A DNA stretch of 64,000 bases from UBA117 sp049975245 (GTDB taxonomy: Archaea > Methanobacteriota > Methanobacteria > Methanobacteriales > Methanobacteriaceae): positions 62,001 through 126,000 of the forward strand of contig JBNGDB010000005.1 in NCBI GenBank assembly GCA_049975245.1, in the 5' to 3' direction. Each line of letters starts with the position of its first letter. Positions within the stretch are counted from its first letter, which is position 1. This document shows, in pieces, positions 25,408-33,772 of this stretch. The notes beneath the pieces are model-generated. The model was given only the letters and a program-made list of their open reading frames with translations. It did not search any database and was not told the DNA's origin. The position numbers were made by a program, and so were the translations under genes.

Positions 25408-26687
25408 AAGAAGGAATTAAAAATTTTATTAAGGATTATCGTACAATTATCCTCATTGTTTTCATTATTGGAAGTATTGCTTCCATCTCAATAAATGGAA
25501 TATCTCAAGGTTTAGATCTAGAAGGAGGATCATTAATTCAGATCCGACTAGAAAAACCAGTTGATCAAGATACTATGAATAGAGTTACAGGTGTCCTTGA
25601 TAGAAGACTGAACATCTTTGGTGTAAAAGATGTTAAGGTTCGAGCCAGTGGAAATCAAGATGTTTTAGTCGAAATTGCAGGTGTTAAACCAGATGAGGTT
25701 GCACAAATTGTAGGAACTCCCGGTAAATTTGAAGCTAAAATTGATAATCAAACTGCTCTTGAAGGTTCTGATATAGTTAGTGTACAACCTTACGTTATAC
25801 AAGGTACTAATTGGGAAGTTCCATTTAAAATAACATTAGACGGTGCCAATAGGTTTGCTGGAGTTGCAGAGGGTAAAGCAGGAGCCCAAGTAGATATGTA
25901 CTTAGATGATGAACTTATTTCATCGCCAATTTTATCTGAAGAACTAGCAACTGGAAGGCCCAGTACTGATGTTAGGATTACGGGAACTGAAAATACAAAA
26001 GAAGAAGCTGAAAAACAGGCAAAATCAATACAAACTGTTTTACAATCTGGTGCTCTTCCCGTTAAAGTTGAAATAGTAGGCATCAGTAGTGTAACCCCAG
26101 ATCTTGGTTCACAATTCAAAAATGGGGCATTAATAGCAGGTATTCTTGCCCTAATAGTGGTATCAATCATTATATTTGTTAGATACAAAACACCAAAACT
26201 GGTTATTCCAATAATATTTACCAGTCTAGCAGAACTTCTTCTTATTTTAGGTGTTGCTTCATTTATTAATTGGAATATCGATTTAGCAGCTATAGCAGGT
26301 ATTATAGCAGCTATAGGAACGGGTGTAGATGATCAGATTATACTAACTGATGAAGTTTTAAAAGGTCTAAAAGAAAAAATATTGCCTAAGAAAACTAAAA
26401 AGAATAAAAAAAGTAAAAAGAAGAAAAGTAAAAAGACTCAGAAAAAATCCAAAGTAACTATAAGTATGAAAAATAAGATCAAAAATGCATTTTTCATTAT
26501 ATTTGCATCAGCAGCAACTCTCATAGCTGCTATGCTTCCTATAGCATATGTTGGGTTTTCAAGAGGTTCGACTGGAATAGGAACTTTAGCTGGTTTTGCT
26601 TTTACTACAATTATAGGGATTCTTATTGGAATTTTTATTACAAGACCTGTTTATGCTAAATTCCTGGAAAATTTCATCGTTGATTGA
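25404..26687 (+). CDS. secD: Protein-export membrane protein SecD with Lys-rich cytoplasmic insert
   Basis: Partner of SecF. The 427 residues comprise an N-terminal helix, GLDLEGGSLIQIRLEKP, a large extracytoplasmic region with P1-like folds, and a five-helix membrane part with IAAIGTGVDDQIILTDEVLKG. Immediately after that motif is a roughly 35-residue loop made mostly of Lys, Ser and Asn (PKKTKKNKKSKKKKSKKTQK), between two helices and therefore likely cytoplasmic. The insert could contact the ribosome or acidic lipids. The rest is typical archaeal SecD. Confidence 0.94.
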   Translation: MKEGIKNFIKDYRTIILIVFIIGSIASISINGISQGLDLEGGSLIQIRLEKPVDQDTMNRVTGVLDRRLNIFGVKDVKVRASGNQDVLVEIAGVKPDEVAQIVGTPGKFEAKIDNQTALEGSDIVSVQPYVIQGTNWEVPFKITLDGANRFAGVAEGKAGAQVDMYLDDELISSPILSEELATGRPSTDVRITGTENTKEEAEKQAKSIQTVLQSGALPVKVEIVGISSVTPDLGSQFKNGALIAGILALIVVSIIIFVRYKTPKLVIPIIFTSLAELLLILGVASFINWNIDLAAIAGIIAAIGTGVDDQIILTDEVLKGLKEKILPKKTKKNKKSKKKKSKKTQKKSKVTISMKNKIKNAFFIIFASAATLIAAMLPIAYVGFSRGSTGIGTLAGFAFTTIIGILIGIFITRPVYAKFLENFIVD

Positions 26688-26823
26688 ATTTTAGAGGATA
26701 ATCTTATTATTCAATGGATTATTCCTTATTTTTTTTAAATATTTCATGAAGGTTAATAATTTAAAGGAGAATAAAACAAAAATTTTATAAGTAAGAAGTA
26801 GGAAACATAGTTCCGGTGGGTAA

Positions 26824-27795
26824 ATGATATCCTGGATATTTTTAGTTATAATCTTAATCGTATCATTGTTAATCGTTATAAAATCAGCGGATTTATTTGT
26901 AGATAATTTAGTCGAAATAGGGCTGGCCTTTGGAATATCAGAGATTATATTAGGGGTTACCGCAGCAGCAATTGGAACCTCCCTGCCAGAATTTGGATCA
27001 GCAATGCTAGCTATATTAACCGGAAACCCTGAAGTAGGGATAGGTTGTGCCATCGGAGCTAATATCTGGAACATTGCTGGGATTTTAGGAATTTCAACTA
27101 TAATGGCAGGAACAATAGCTACACAAAAAGAGGAAATTAATCGAGACGGATTGATGGCCCTCATTACCACGGTAGTAATAACATTTTTCATGTATATATA
27201 TGGTGAACTAAATTTAGTGGTGGGAATTCTTCTATTAGCAATTTATATTGTTTATCTGTGGATTCTAATACGTGCTCAAAAAAATAATGTTAAAAAGAAA
27301 AAATCAATAAATTATATGGAAGAAGAGAAAGAAAAAGTAAAAAAATTTAATAAAAAAAATGTTTTATGGGTTATAGTAGGATTAATCGGCCTAGCTATTG
27401 GTTGTAGAATAATTGTTTATTCCACCGTTTCACTGGCTGAAATTGCCAGCATCCCTGAAATGCTTGCTGGTATCCTTTTAGCATTTGGAACAACTGCCCC
27501 TGAATTTTTCACAGTTCTGACCTCTGCCCGAAAAGGTTTAAGTCGTCTTGCTGTGGGAACGGTTTTAGGAAGTAATATATTTAATATATTAATTGGGTTA
27601 GGTATACCATCTCTTTTTGTCGCAATTCCAGTAGAAGAAATAGCTATAAGATTTGACGCTCCCTCCATGATTTTAATAACATTATTATTACTTATTCTAC
27701 TTAGAAGACGTATGAAACTTACTAGAATGGAAGGGGTAATTCTATTCTCTTCATATATATTTTATATGGGAACAAGACTATACATAATAGCGTGA
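26824..27795 (+). CDS. CaCA-family cation exchanger (paralog A)
   Basis: A 323-residue sodium/calcium exchanger-like membrane protein. The two alpha repeats are AAIGTSLPEFGSAMLA with GANIWNIAG near residue 55-85, and AFGTTAPEFFTVLTSA with GSNIFNI near 225-255, joined by a Lys-rich cytoplasmic loop (about 155-180). It likely exchanges Ca2+ or another cation for Na+ or H+. It is followed 4 bp later by a universal-stress-protein gene and resembles the gene at 29242. Confidence 0.88.
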   Translation: MISWIFLVIILIVSLLIVIKSADLFVDNLVEIGLAFGISEIILGVTAAAIGTSLPEFGSAMLAILTGNPEVGIGCAIGANIWNIAGILGISTIMAGTIATQKEEINRDGLMALITTVVITFFMYIYGELNLVVGILLLAIYIVYLWILIRAQKNNVKKKKSINYMEEEKEKVKKFNKKNVLWVIVGLIGLAIGCRIIVYSTVSLAEIASIPEMLAGILLAFGTTAPEFFTVLTSARKGLSRLAVGTVLGSNIFNILIGLGIPSLFVAIPVEEIAIRFDAPSMILITLLLLILLRRRMKLTRMEGVILFSSYIFYMGTRLYIIA

Positions 27796-27799
27796 TAAC

Positions 27800-28261
27800 A
27801 TGGTCTATAAGAAGATATTAGTTACAAGCACTGGTGAATACTTAGATGATATTCTGGAACATACTCTGGATCTAATATCCGAAAGAAAAATGGATGTTAT
27901 AGGTCTATACGTAATCGATACTTCAGTACCTTTTTTAACTCCTAAAAAAATAAAAGAAATGATGAAATTAGAGTTAGAAAAGCAGGGAATAGAAATTTTA
28001 GATAGTATGAAAGAAGAATTTGAAAAACCAGGGAATTATATGATAAATTTTGAAGGTAGAATGGTGCAAGGAGATCCTGCCGACGAAATTGTTAGAATTG
28101 CAGAAGAAGAAGGAGTAGATGTTATTGTCATGGGTACTGGAAAGAGTATAGTAGATAAACATCTATTAGGGAGTGTTTCAGAAAAAGTGGTTCACTCTGC
28201 ACCTTGCTCAATCCTTTTAATAAGAACCGCGGGAAAAGTTGTTGATAGAAGAAAAAAATAA
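27800..28261 (+). CDS. Universal stress protein family
   Basis: A 153-residue UspA-fold protein. It starts YKKILVTSTGEYLDDILEHTLDL, has IGLYVIDTS, and ends with the nucleotide-binding loop IVMGTGKSIVDKHLLGSVSEKVVHSAPCSILLIR. GTGAT immediately before the ATG overlaps the stop of the exchanger gene, so they are co-translated. The pairing suggests that it may sense ATP and regulate the exchanger, which is inference. Confidence 0.85.
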   Translation: MVYKKILVTSTGEYLDDILEHTLDLISERKMDVIGLYVIDTSVPFLTPKKIKEMMKLELEKQGIEILDSMKEEFEKPGNYMINFEGRMVQGDPADEIVRIAEEEGVDVIVMGTGKSIVDKHLLGSVSEKVVHSAPCSILLIRTAGKVVDRRKK

Positions 28262-28380
28262 TTTATTAATGATAATAAATTAAAAAGTTTGAAAATAAAT
28301 TCCTATTTATAAATTTTAAATGCTAAGTGTAGATAGAATTAAAATTTATCAAAATTAAATCATCTATATTATTGAGGCAT

Positions 28381-28914
28381 TTAAACTGTTATAAAGGATG
28401 CAACCATATCCAAAAATTCTCCTTGGACTCTGAAAAAGTCTTCGGGTGTAGAATTTAGATGGATTTCATAAACTTTTCCATTTTTTTCAAATAAAATTAA
28501 TTCATGCTCCTCAATTTTCTCTCCATCGGATGAAGAATCCTGTAAAACAAAATCATAAGAGTTTACACCGTCCACCGTAATAGATCTATTTTCTATCATT
28601 TTAAAATTAGGATCAAGCTTTCTTTTCTCTGTTTCTCGGTAAGGATTAAAAATTTCTGTAATTTTTTCTGGAGTTAAGGAGAAATTTCCTAAAAATTTAA
28701 ATGTGGCTACAGATTGATTATTATTCCCTAATTCATTTTTTGGTACTGCCGTTACCACCGATTGATTTTCAGTTATAGTTTTTGCTTCCCACTCATCTGG
28801 ATATCTAAAAGAGAAATAAGTACCATTATATGTCTTAAATTGAAAATCAGTGCATCCACTAACTACTATAGACGAAAAAAGTGTCAATATAATTATTAAA
28901 TTTAATAATTTCGT
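28381..28914 (-). CDS. Predicted lipoprotein, PsbP-like domain (ACG start proposed)
   Basis: A small exported protein with a lipobox-like VVSGC followed by a globular domain (SFRYPDEWEAKT...; PsbP/DUF-like fold, tentative). The first ordinary start, TTG at 28887, would give a signal peptide without basic residues. AGGGGTG lies 5 nt before an in-frame ACG at 28912-28914, which gives (M)KLLNLIIILTLFSSIVVSGC, a textbook lipoprotein signal. I therefore propose ACG initiation; a sequencing or real mutation of ATG is the alternative. Function is unknown. Confidence 0.6.
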   Translation of the reverse strand, partial: TKLLNLIIILTLFSSIVVSGCTDFQFKTYNGTYFSFRYPDEWEAKTITENQSVVTAVPKNELGNNNQSVATFKFLGNFSLTPEKITEIFNPYRETEKRKLDPNFKMIENRSITVDGVNSYDFVLQDSSSDGEKIEEHELILFEKNGKVYEIHLNSTPEDFFRVQGEFLDMVASFITV

Positions 28915-29241
28915 ACTTACACCCCTTTTAATATTTATTATAGGATCTAATATTGATTAGAATTAAATTATATATAATCTTAACTTTTTGATTAGATTGA
29001 AGAATTTATATTAATAAACGTCTGTATAACTCTTTAAGAACTTAAAAATTGTTTAATCAGACATAATCCAATATATTTTAAGTAATTTCAGATTTATTTA
29101 ATTTTAAAGTGAAATTAAATTTAAAAATAATTTGATTACTAATATTTGAATAATAGAAACCTTTTAATATATGTCTTCTCAATATTCTATGGTTTAAATA
29201 CTACAACATGTCTATTAAATAATTTTATTGTCAGGGATAAT
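28915..29241. other. Divergent AT-rich intergenic region
   Basis: This 327-bp gap separates the lipoprotein gene from exchanger B. On the minus strand AGATTATATATAATTT near 28966-28981 could be the lipoprotein TATA element. An in-frame extension of exchanger B from a TTG at 29146 lacks a ribosome binding site. No gene is seen. Confidence 0.4.
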
Positions 29242-30243
29242 ATGCTTTGGATTATACTAATTGGAATATTGATTGTCTCTTTAATAATTGTTATAAAAGC
29301 TGCTGATTTATTTATAGATAATTTAGTTGATATAGGAACACGACTAGGTATCTCAGAGATAATTTTAGGAGTTACTGCTGCAGCGATTGGTACATCCCTA
29401 CCGGAATTTGGATCGGCAGTAATTGCTTCATTTAGTGGAAACACTGATATTGGTGTGGGAGTAGTTATCGGATCCAATATTTGGAATATAGCCGGAATAT
29501 TAGGAATTTCTGCTACGGTTGCAGGGGTAATTAAAACAGATACCAAAGGAATCACACGAGACGGACTAATAACATTAGGTACAGGCTTAATTCTAGTATT
29601 TTTTATGTTATTTGGAGATATTAACCGCATAGCAGCAATTATTATGATAATGGTTTATGTGGTTTATCTTTGGATTTTAATTAGAGCGCAAAAAGATTAT
29701 TCTGATGATTCTAAAGAACAATCTACCCTAGAAGAAAGAAAACTAGAAGAATACACTGAAAAATATTCAGAAGAAACAGATAAATCCATCAAACCAAAAA
29801 ACATAATTTTCCTAATTCTAGGATTTATAGGATTGGTAGTTGGATGTAAATTACTAGTAGATAGTGGTACTGAACTAGCACGAATAGCAGGAATACCCGC
29901 TATGATAATGGGTTTATTTACACTGGCTATTGGGACAAGTATCCCTGAACTGGTAGTAACTTTAACTTCAGCGGTTAAAGGATTGCATAATCTCTCTTTA
30001 GGGACTGTTTTAGGCAGTAACACGTTCAATATAATGATAGGAATAGGTGTGCCTGCACTATTCATGAACGTCCCAGTCGAACCTTTATCATTAACCTTTG
30101 ATGCCCCAGTAATGATTTTTGTAACTGTTCTTTTAATATTACTGGCTAAAAGAGGGAATAAACTTACTAGATTCAATGGTTTACTTTTGTTAAGTATTTA
30201 TATTATCTATGCTGCCACTAGATTATATCTCTCAGGCATATAG
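29242..30243 (+). CDS. CaCA-family cation exchanger (paralog B)
   Basis: A 333-residue paralog of the exchanger at 26824, closely similar through the first alpha repeat (AAIGTSLPEFGSAVIA, GSNIWNIAGILGIS) and the second (AIGTSIPELVVTLTSAVKG, GSNTFNI). The central cytoplasmic loop is acidic and Glu/Ser-rich (about 150-195), unlike the basic loop of paralog A. I start at ATG 29242, after AGGGATAAT; the 32-residue upstream extension in frame is not paralleled in paralog A. Substrate is unknown. Confidence 0.86.
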   Translation: MLWIILIGILIVSLIIVIKAADLFIDNLVDIGTRLGISEIILGVTAAAIGTSLPEFGSAVIASFSGNTDIGVGVVIGSNIWNIAGILGISATVAGVIKTDTKGITRDGLITLGTGLILVFFMLFGDINRIAAIIMIMVYVVYLWILIRAQKDYSDDSKEQSTLEERKLEEYTEKYSEETDKSIKPKNIIFLILGFIGLVVGCKLLVDSGTELARIAGIPAMIMGLFTLAIGTSIPELVVTLTSAVKGLHNLSLGTVLGSNTFNIMIGIGVPALFMNVPVEPLSLTFDAPVMIFVTVLLILLAKRGNKLTRFNGLLLLSIYIIYAATRLYLSGI

Positions 30244-30260
30244 TAAAAATATTTTTTATA

Positions 30261-30272
30261 AAAATTTATATC
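30261..30272 (+). promoter_or_regulatory. Probable box A of pyrI
   Basis: AAAATTTATATC resembles the archaeal box A and lies about 60 bp before the pyrI start codon. Confidence 0.4.
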
Positions 30273-30326
30273 ACCATAACAACCATAATAACTTAGATAA
30301 TTTATAAATTTATTGTGGGTTATTCT

Positions 30327-30803
30327 ATGGAAACGGCGAAAAAGTTACCAAAAGAACTGAAGGTGAAACCTATAAAAAATGGTACTGTAATAGACCATAT
30401 TACTGCAAACAAAGCATTAAATGTTCTTAAAATTCTTGGTTTACCTAATGAAAAAAGTAAAGTCACCATTGCCATGAATGTTCAATCTTCTCAGATGAAT
30501 AACAAAGACATAGTTAAAATTGAGAATAGAGAATTAGATTCTGGAGAAGTTGATAAAATAGCTTTAATAGCACCTAATGCAACGATAAATATCATCAGAG
30601 ACTACGAAATTGCTGAAAAGGGAAAAGTTCATCTAATGAATGAAATTAGAGATATATTAAAATGTCCTAATCCTAATTGTATTACCAACACTGAAGAACC
30701 TGTTAATTCTAAATTTTATGTAATTGACAAAAAGGCCATCATATTAAGATGTTATTTCTGTGAGAGAATTGTTGATGAACAGAGTATTGAATTTCAGATT
30801 TAA
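30327..30803 (+). CDS. pyrI: Aspartate carbamoyltransferase regulatory subunit
   Basis: Allosteric subunit of ATCase. The 158-residue protein has the N-terminal nucleotide-binding domain (LKVKPIKNGTVIDHITANKALNVLKILGLP) and a C-terminal zinc domain with four cysteines spaced CX4C (CPNPNC) and, about 22 residues on, CX2C (CYFC), matching the family. The ATG at 30327 is preferred to an upstream GTG because PyrI proteins begin just before this motif. The catalytic pyrB gene is not in the window. Confidence 0.95.
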   Translation: METAKKLPKELKVKPIKNGTVIDHITANKALNVLKILGLPNEKSKVTIAMNVQSSQMNNKDIVKIENRELDSGEVDKIALIAPNATINIIRDYEIAEKGKVHLMNEIRDILKCPNPNCITNTEEPVNSKFYVIDKKAIILRCYFCERIVDEQSIEFQI

Positions 30804-30813
30804 TTAAAAAAAG

Positions 30814-30835
30814 AAAAAAAATATTGATTTTTTTT
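30814..30835. terminator. Bidirectional A/T hairpin terminator
   Basis: AAAAAAAAT, loop ATTG, ATTTTTTTT is a perfect inverted repeat in the 30-bp space between the convergent pyrI and secreted hydrolase genes. It gives a T-run on each strand. Confidence 0.6.
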
Positions 30836-32027
30836 ATAAAATTTTACCATACCTCAAAAAATACAACATCTGATAGAAAGATTTGGTTATACTTCCTGAT
30901 CTAACTGTACCGTGGTTTGATAATACTTCACAAGTAACTGCAGGTATTCCCATTACATTTGAAGCATCTTCAACTGCGCCGGGGTATTCCATTGCTGCTT
31001 TACTATAAACAAGTAGTTTTGAACTAGTTTTTGTACTGATGTAATAAGCCATTTTATAACTAGTATAAACTGGATATTTTGAACAAAAAACTGCATTTCT
31101 ACCAGGATATCCTCCTACACGCGTAGAGTGGAAATCACCAAGATAATTTACATTATTTAGTTTAGCAACTTTTAAAATCTTGTTGGTTGGTGTCCCTGAA
31201 ATATGGGATATGGTGTTTGGATTTTTACCATTCCAGTAACGGGTTACTTTAGCGGTAGATGAGGGAATAGCAAATGGAACAATATAGATTGTACCTTGAA
31301 TGTTTCTGTCCATTAAGTAATTAACCATTTTAAGCATGGCTACTTGTGGAGGTATTTCGCTTCCATGGACTCCTGAAACCATCATTACTTTGGTACCACT
31401 ACCATCACCAAATCGAATCATAGGGGTTCCATTTTTGGAAACTTGTATTAGTTTATTTACCACTGCAGTTCGTGGAACGTATTTCATCAAAACTTTATTT
31501 TTAGTTACATCAGCGCCAGTTGTAGTATCAATATTAGATATCTCTACTGTTACTGTTCTATTAGTTGTGGGTGTGTCTGATGTCTTTTCTATGTATTTAT
31601 ACGAATAACGAGTCTCATAATGGTATTTTGTTATATAAGTCCATTTATATTTCCAATTGTATCTCCATACACTGCGCCAGGTATATCTCCATTTTCCACG
31701 GTATTTGTACCATCTCTTGTAATATTTCTTGTAATATTTTTTATAGTATACTTTTTTATTTTTGACTTTATAGGGAACCTTTGCTGTGTAACTGTACTTA
31801 ATTTTTTCATAGGTAACACTCTGTGAATTATAAACTCCTTCTGATTTAGTTTCTTCTACTGTAGATGACTTAACTTGAGTATCAGTATTATCATTCGGTG
31901 ATATATTACTAGAATCTATGTTCTGAGTGTCTAGATTAGTTTGTTCTTCAGTTGCTGTTGCAGCTCCAGTGAAAATGACTATAACGAATAATAACGCTAA
32001 CGACATTAATACGGCTTGTTTTTTTAT
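30834..32027 (-). CDS. Secreted zinc amidohydrolase with N-terminal Tyr/Lys/Trp module (ATA start proposed)
   Basis: Exported protein in three parts: signal peptide and Asp/Ser/Thr/Asn linker; a Tyr/Lys/Trp/Arg block (about residues 66-140 from the ATG at 32006) homologous to that of the gene at 20132; and an M14/AstE-like hydrolase with H214-x-x-E217 (GVHGSE), H293 (GDFHSTR) and candidate catalytic E360 (TCEVLSNHG). I infer action on pseudomurein peptides. The ATG at 32006 gives a signal peptide with no basic residue. GGAGGTG-N5 points instead to ATA at 32025-32027, which adds IKKQAVL and restores a normal signal sequence. Confidence 0.7.
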   Translation of the reverse strand: MKKQAVLMSLALLFVIVIFTGAATATEEQTNLDTQNIDSSNISPNDNTDTQVKSSTVEETKSEGVYNSQSVTYEKIKYSYTAKVPYKVKNKKVYYKKYYKKYYKRWYKYRGKWRYTWRSVWRYNWKYKWTYITKYHYETRYSYKYIEKTSDTPTTNRTVTVEISNIDTTTGADVTKNKVLMKYVPRTAVVNKLIQVSKNGTPMIRFGDGSGTKVMMVSGVHGSEIPPQVAMLKMVNYLMDRNIQGTIYIVPFAIPSSTAKVTRYWNGKNPNTISHISGTPTNKILKVAKLNNVNYLGDFHSTRVGGYPGRNAVFCSKYPVYTSYKMAYYISTKTSSKLLVYSKAAMEYPGAVEDASNVMGIPAVTCEVLSNHGTVRSGSITKSFYQMLYFLRYGKIL

Positions 32028-32074
32028 GTTTACACCTCCATTGTATTTTTTACTAAAATAAGTTATGTTGATGC

Positions 32075-32090
32075 ATTATATAAAAGATTT
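32075..32090 (-). promoter_or_regulatory. Box A promoter of the secreted amidohydrolase gene
   Basis: On the minus strand AAATCTTTTATATAAT lies about 50 bp before the proposed start, preceded by TTAGC. The same TTAGCAAA string occurs upstream of the other cell-wall gene promoter near 22456-22463. Confidence 0.45.
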
Positions 32091-32168
32091 GCTAAATAAT
32101 AATACTAAATATATGTCAATATGCTAATTTTAGTAATAATTTGTAATCGATGAAAGAATAGTTATAAA

Positions 32169-33362
32169 TTAATTATGAGAAATAATATGTTCAGCCAATC
32201 GTTTAGCCAAAGCTATTATAGTAATTATGGGAGGCATACCTGGTGAGTTGGGTAAAACACTCGCATCACCCACAAATAACCCCTTAATTTCTGTTTCTAA
32301 ATTTTTATTAACTATTTTACCTATAGGAGCCGTCCCTCCAGGATGCGCTCCTCTAGGTGGTGTAGAAACAATAGTTTTAGGATCTACTCCAGCTTTTAAT
32401 AAAATTGTGCCGGCCTTAGTAGATGCTTCACAAAGTAATTTCACGTCATTTAAGGTATTATACTTTATTATTCTATCCTTTTCAACTCTTCCGGCAGATT
32501 CATCTTTTATTTTAACCATTAATCCTAAAATATCAGATTTTTTTGCGCCAATCTTTTTTAATTCATTAAATATCAAACTTGAATAATGGGGAGATATAAT
32601 ATAATCTTCAAATTCTATTAGCGCATTCATCTGCACTTCTTCAAAATAGCCAATATCTTCTAAAATTCCTCCTACAGTTACAAAAGTATCCATAAAGAAT
32701 TCTTTCCCTGCATTTAAGCCTAATTTTTGAAGTATTCTTGGAGTTGTAATAGCACCAGTAGCTAAAATTACAATATCAGATTTAAATATTTTATCGTGAC
32801 TTTTAACACCAATTACATTACCATTTTTTGTAATTATATCATTTACAGGTGTATTATATAATATTTTAGCCCCGTGTTTCTCTGCTTCATGAAGGAAATC
32901 TAAAGCTGTCCATTTAGCATCTTGAGGACACCCTAATGAACAGTTTCCACATGGTTTGCATTTTTGTGGACTAATAAATTTTGGCATTTTACGTACATTA
33001 AAACCTAGTGAAGAGGCAGCAGCCATTATTTTTAAAGTGCCTAAACCAAAATGTGAGTCAGGCAGTTCTTTGATATTCAATTGTATTTTAATTTCTTTTA
33101 ATTCTTTAGAAAGATTAATTCCAAGATTCTTCATATAATCTGAAGATGTAGCCATGGCATTTCCTGCTGAAACCAATGTTGAACCACCAACACATACCGT
33201 ATTTAATAAGTCCAGATAATTATCTGTTGGTTGATAACATTTATAGGCCTTTCCTGTCTTAATCATAGGGCCCTTTTCAATTATTGTGACAGGAATACCT
33301 GATTTAGCAAGTTCCAATGCTACTGTAGATCCACCAGCTCCTGATCCAATAATGAGAACCAT
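32169..33362 (-). CDS. GMC-type FAD oxidoreductase with four-cysteine cluster motif
   Basis: A 397-residue flavoprotein. The FAD fold starts LIIGSGAGGSTVALELAKSG (residues 3-22), with VGGSTLVSAGNAM near 58-70 and the GMC C-terminal block FVGDASVLPNSPGMPPIITIIALAKRLAE. C135, C138, C141 and C145 are spaced CX2CX2CX3CP, a [4Fe-4S]-type arrangement also seen in some bacterial GMC relatives. Substrate is unknown. It lies 21 bp after a ferredoxin gene and two genes after the homocysteine sulfurtransferase gene, so it may move electrons in that pathway. Confidence 0.78.
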   Translation of the reverse strand: MVLIIGSGAGGSTVALELAKSGIPVTIIEKGPMIKTGKAYKCYQPTDNYLDLLNTVCVGGSTLVSAGNAMATSSDYMKNLGINLSKELKEIKIQLNIKELPDSHFGLGTLKIMAAASSLGFNVRKMPKFISPQKCKPCGNCSLGCPQDAKWTALDFLHEAEKHGAKILYNTPVNDIITKNGNVIGVKSHDKIFKSDIVILATGAITTPRILQKLGLNAGKEFFMDTFVTVGGILEDIGYFEEVQMNALIEFEDYIISPHYSSLIFNELKKIGAKKSDILGLMVKIKDESAGRVEKDRIIKYNTLNDVKLLCEASTKAGTILLKAGVDPKTIVSTPPRGAHPGGTAPIGKIVNKNLETEIKGLFVGDASVLPNSPGMPPIITIIALAKRLAEHIISHN

Positions 33363-33383
33363 GTTTAACTTCCAATAAAATTT

Positions 33384-33770
33384 TTATTCCATTACATTAA
33401 TTGCCTTGGTTGGACATGAAAATGTGCAAAAACCACAGCCAATGCATAACTGATTATCTATCTCTACAGACCAATCATCTTTAATGGAAATAGCCTTAAC
33501 TGGACATAAAGAAACACAAGCACCACAATCTATGCATTTTTCTTCATCCTGTTTTACCACCTTTTTGATGGGAAAAACCTGTATACCTTGTTCTTCCATG
33601 TATAAAATACTTTCATTAGATTGTTTTCCACTAATTTCAACTAGCATGTTTCCTCCTTTAGGAGTGATATCTGCTCTTAATATGTTAAAATTAATATCGA
33701 AAATCCTAATGGTATCTGAAATTATGGTCTTACTAACAATGCTAGGAGAAAACCTTAGTCTCGCTTTCAT
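33384..33770 (-). CDS. NIL-domain ferredoxin, partner of the homocysteine pathway
   Basis: A 128-residue protein like Methanosarcina MA1822. An N-terminal NIL domain (about 1-75) is followed by two [4Fe-4S] motifs, CIDCGACVSLCP and CIGCGFCTFSCP. Genetic work in Methanosarcina implicates the pair MA1821-MA1822 in reductive sulfur insertion into aspartate semialdehyde to make homocysteine. Here the gene follows the MA1821-type gene by 2 bp. GGTG is 7 nt before the ATG. Confidence 0.88.
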   Translation of the reverse strand: MKARLRFSPSIVSKTIISDTIRIFDINFNILRADITPKGGNMLVEISGKQSNESILYMEEQGIQVFPIKKVVKQDEEKCIDCGACVSLCPVKAISIKDDWSVEIDNQLCIGCGFCTFSCPTKAINVME

Positions 33771-33772
33771 AA

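Noticed and set aside
29146..29241. In-frame 32-residue N-terminal extension of exchanger B
   Set aside because: It starts with TTG, has no ribosome binding site, and the paralog at 26824 lacks it. The ATG at 29242 has AGGGAT upstream.
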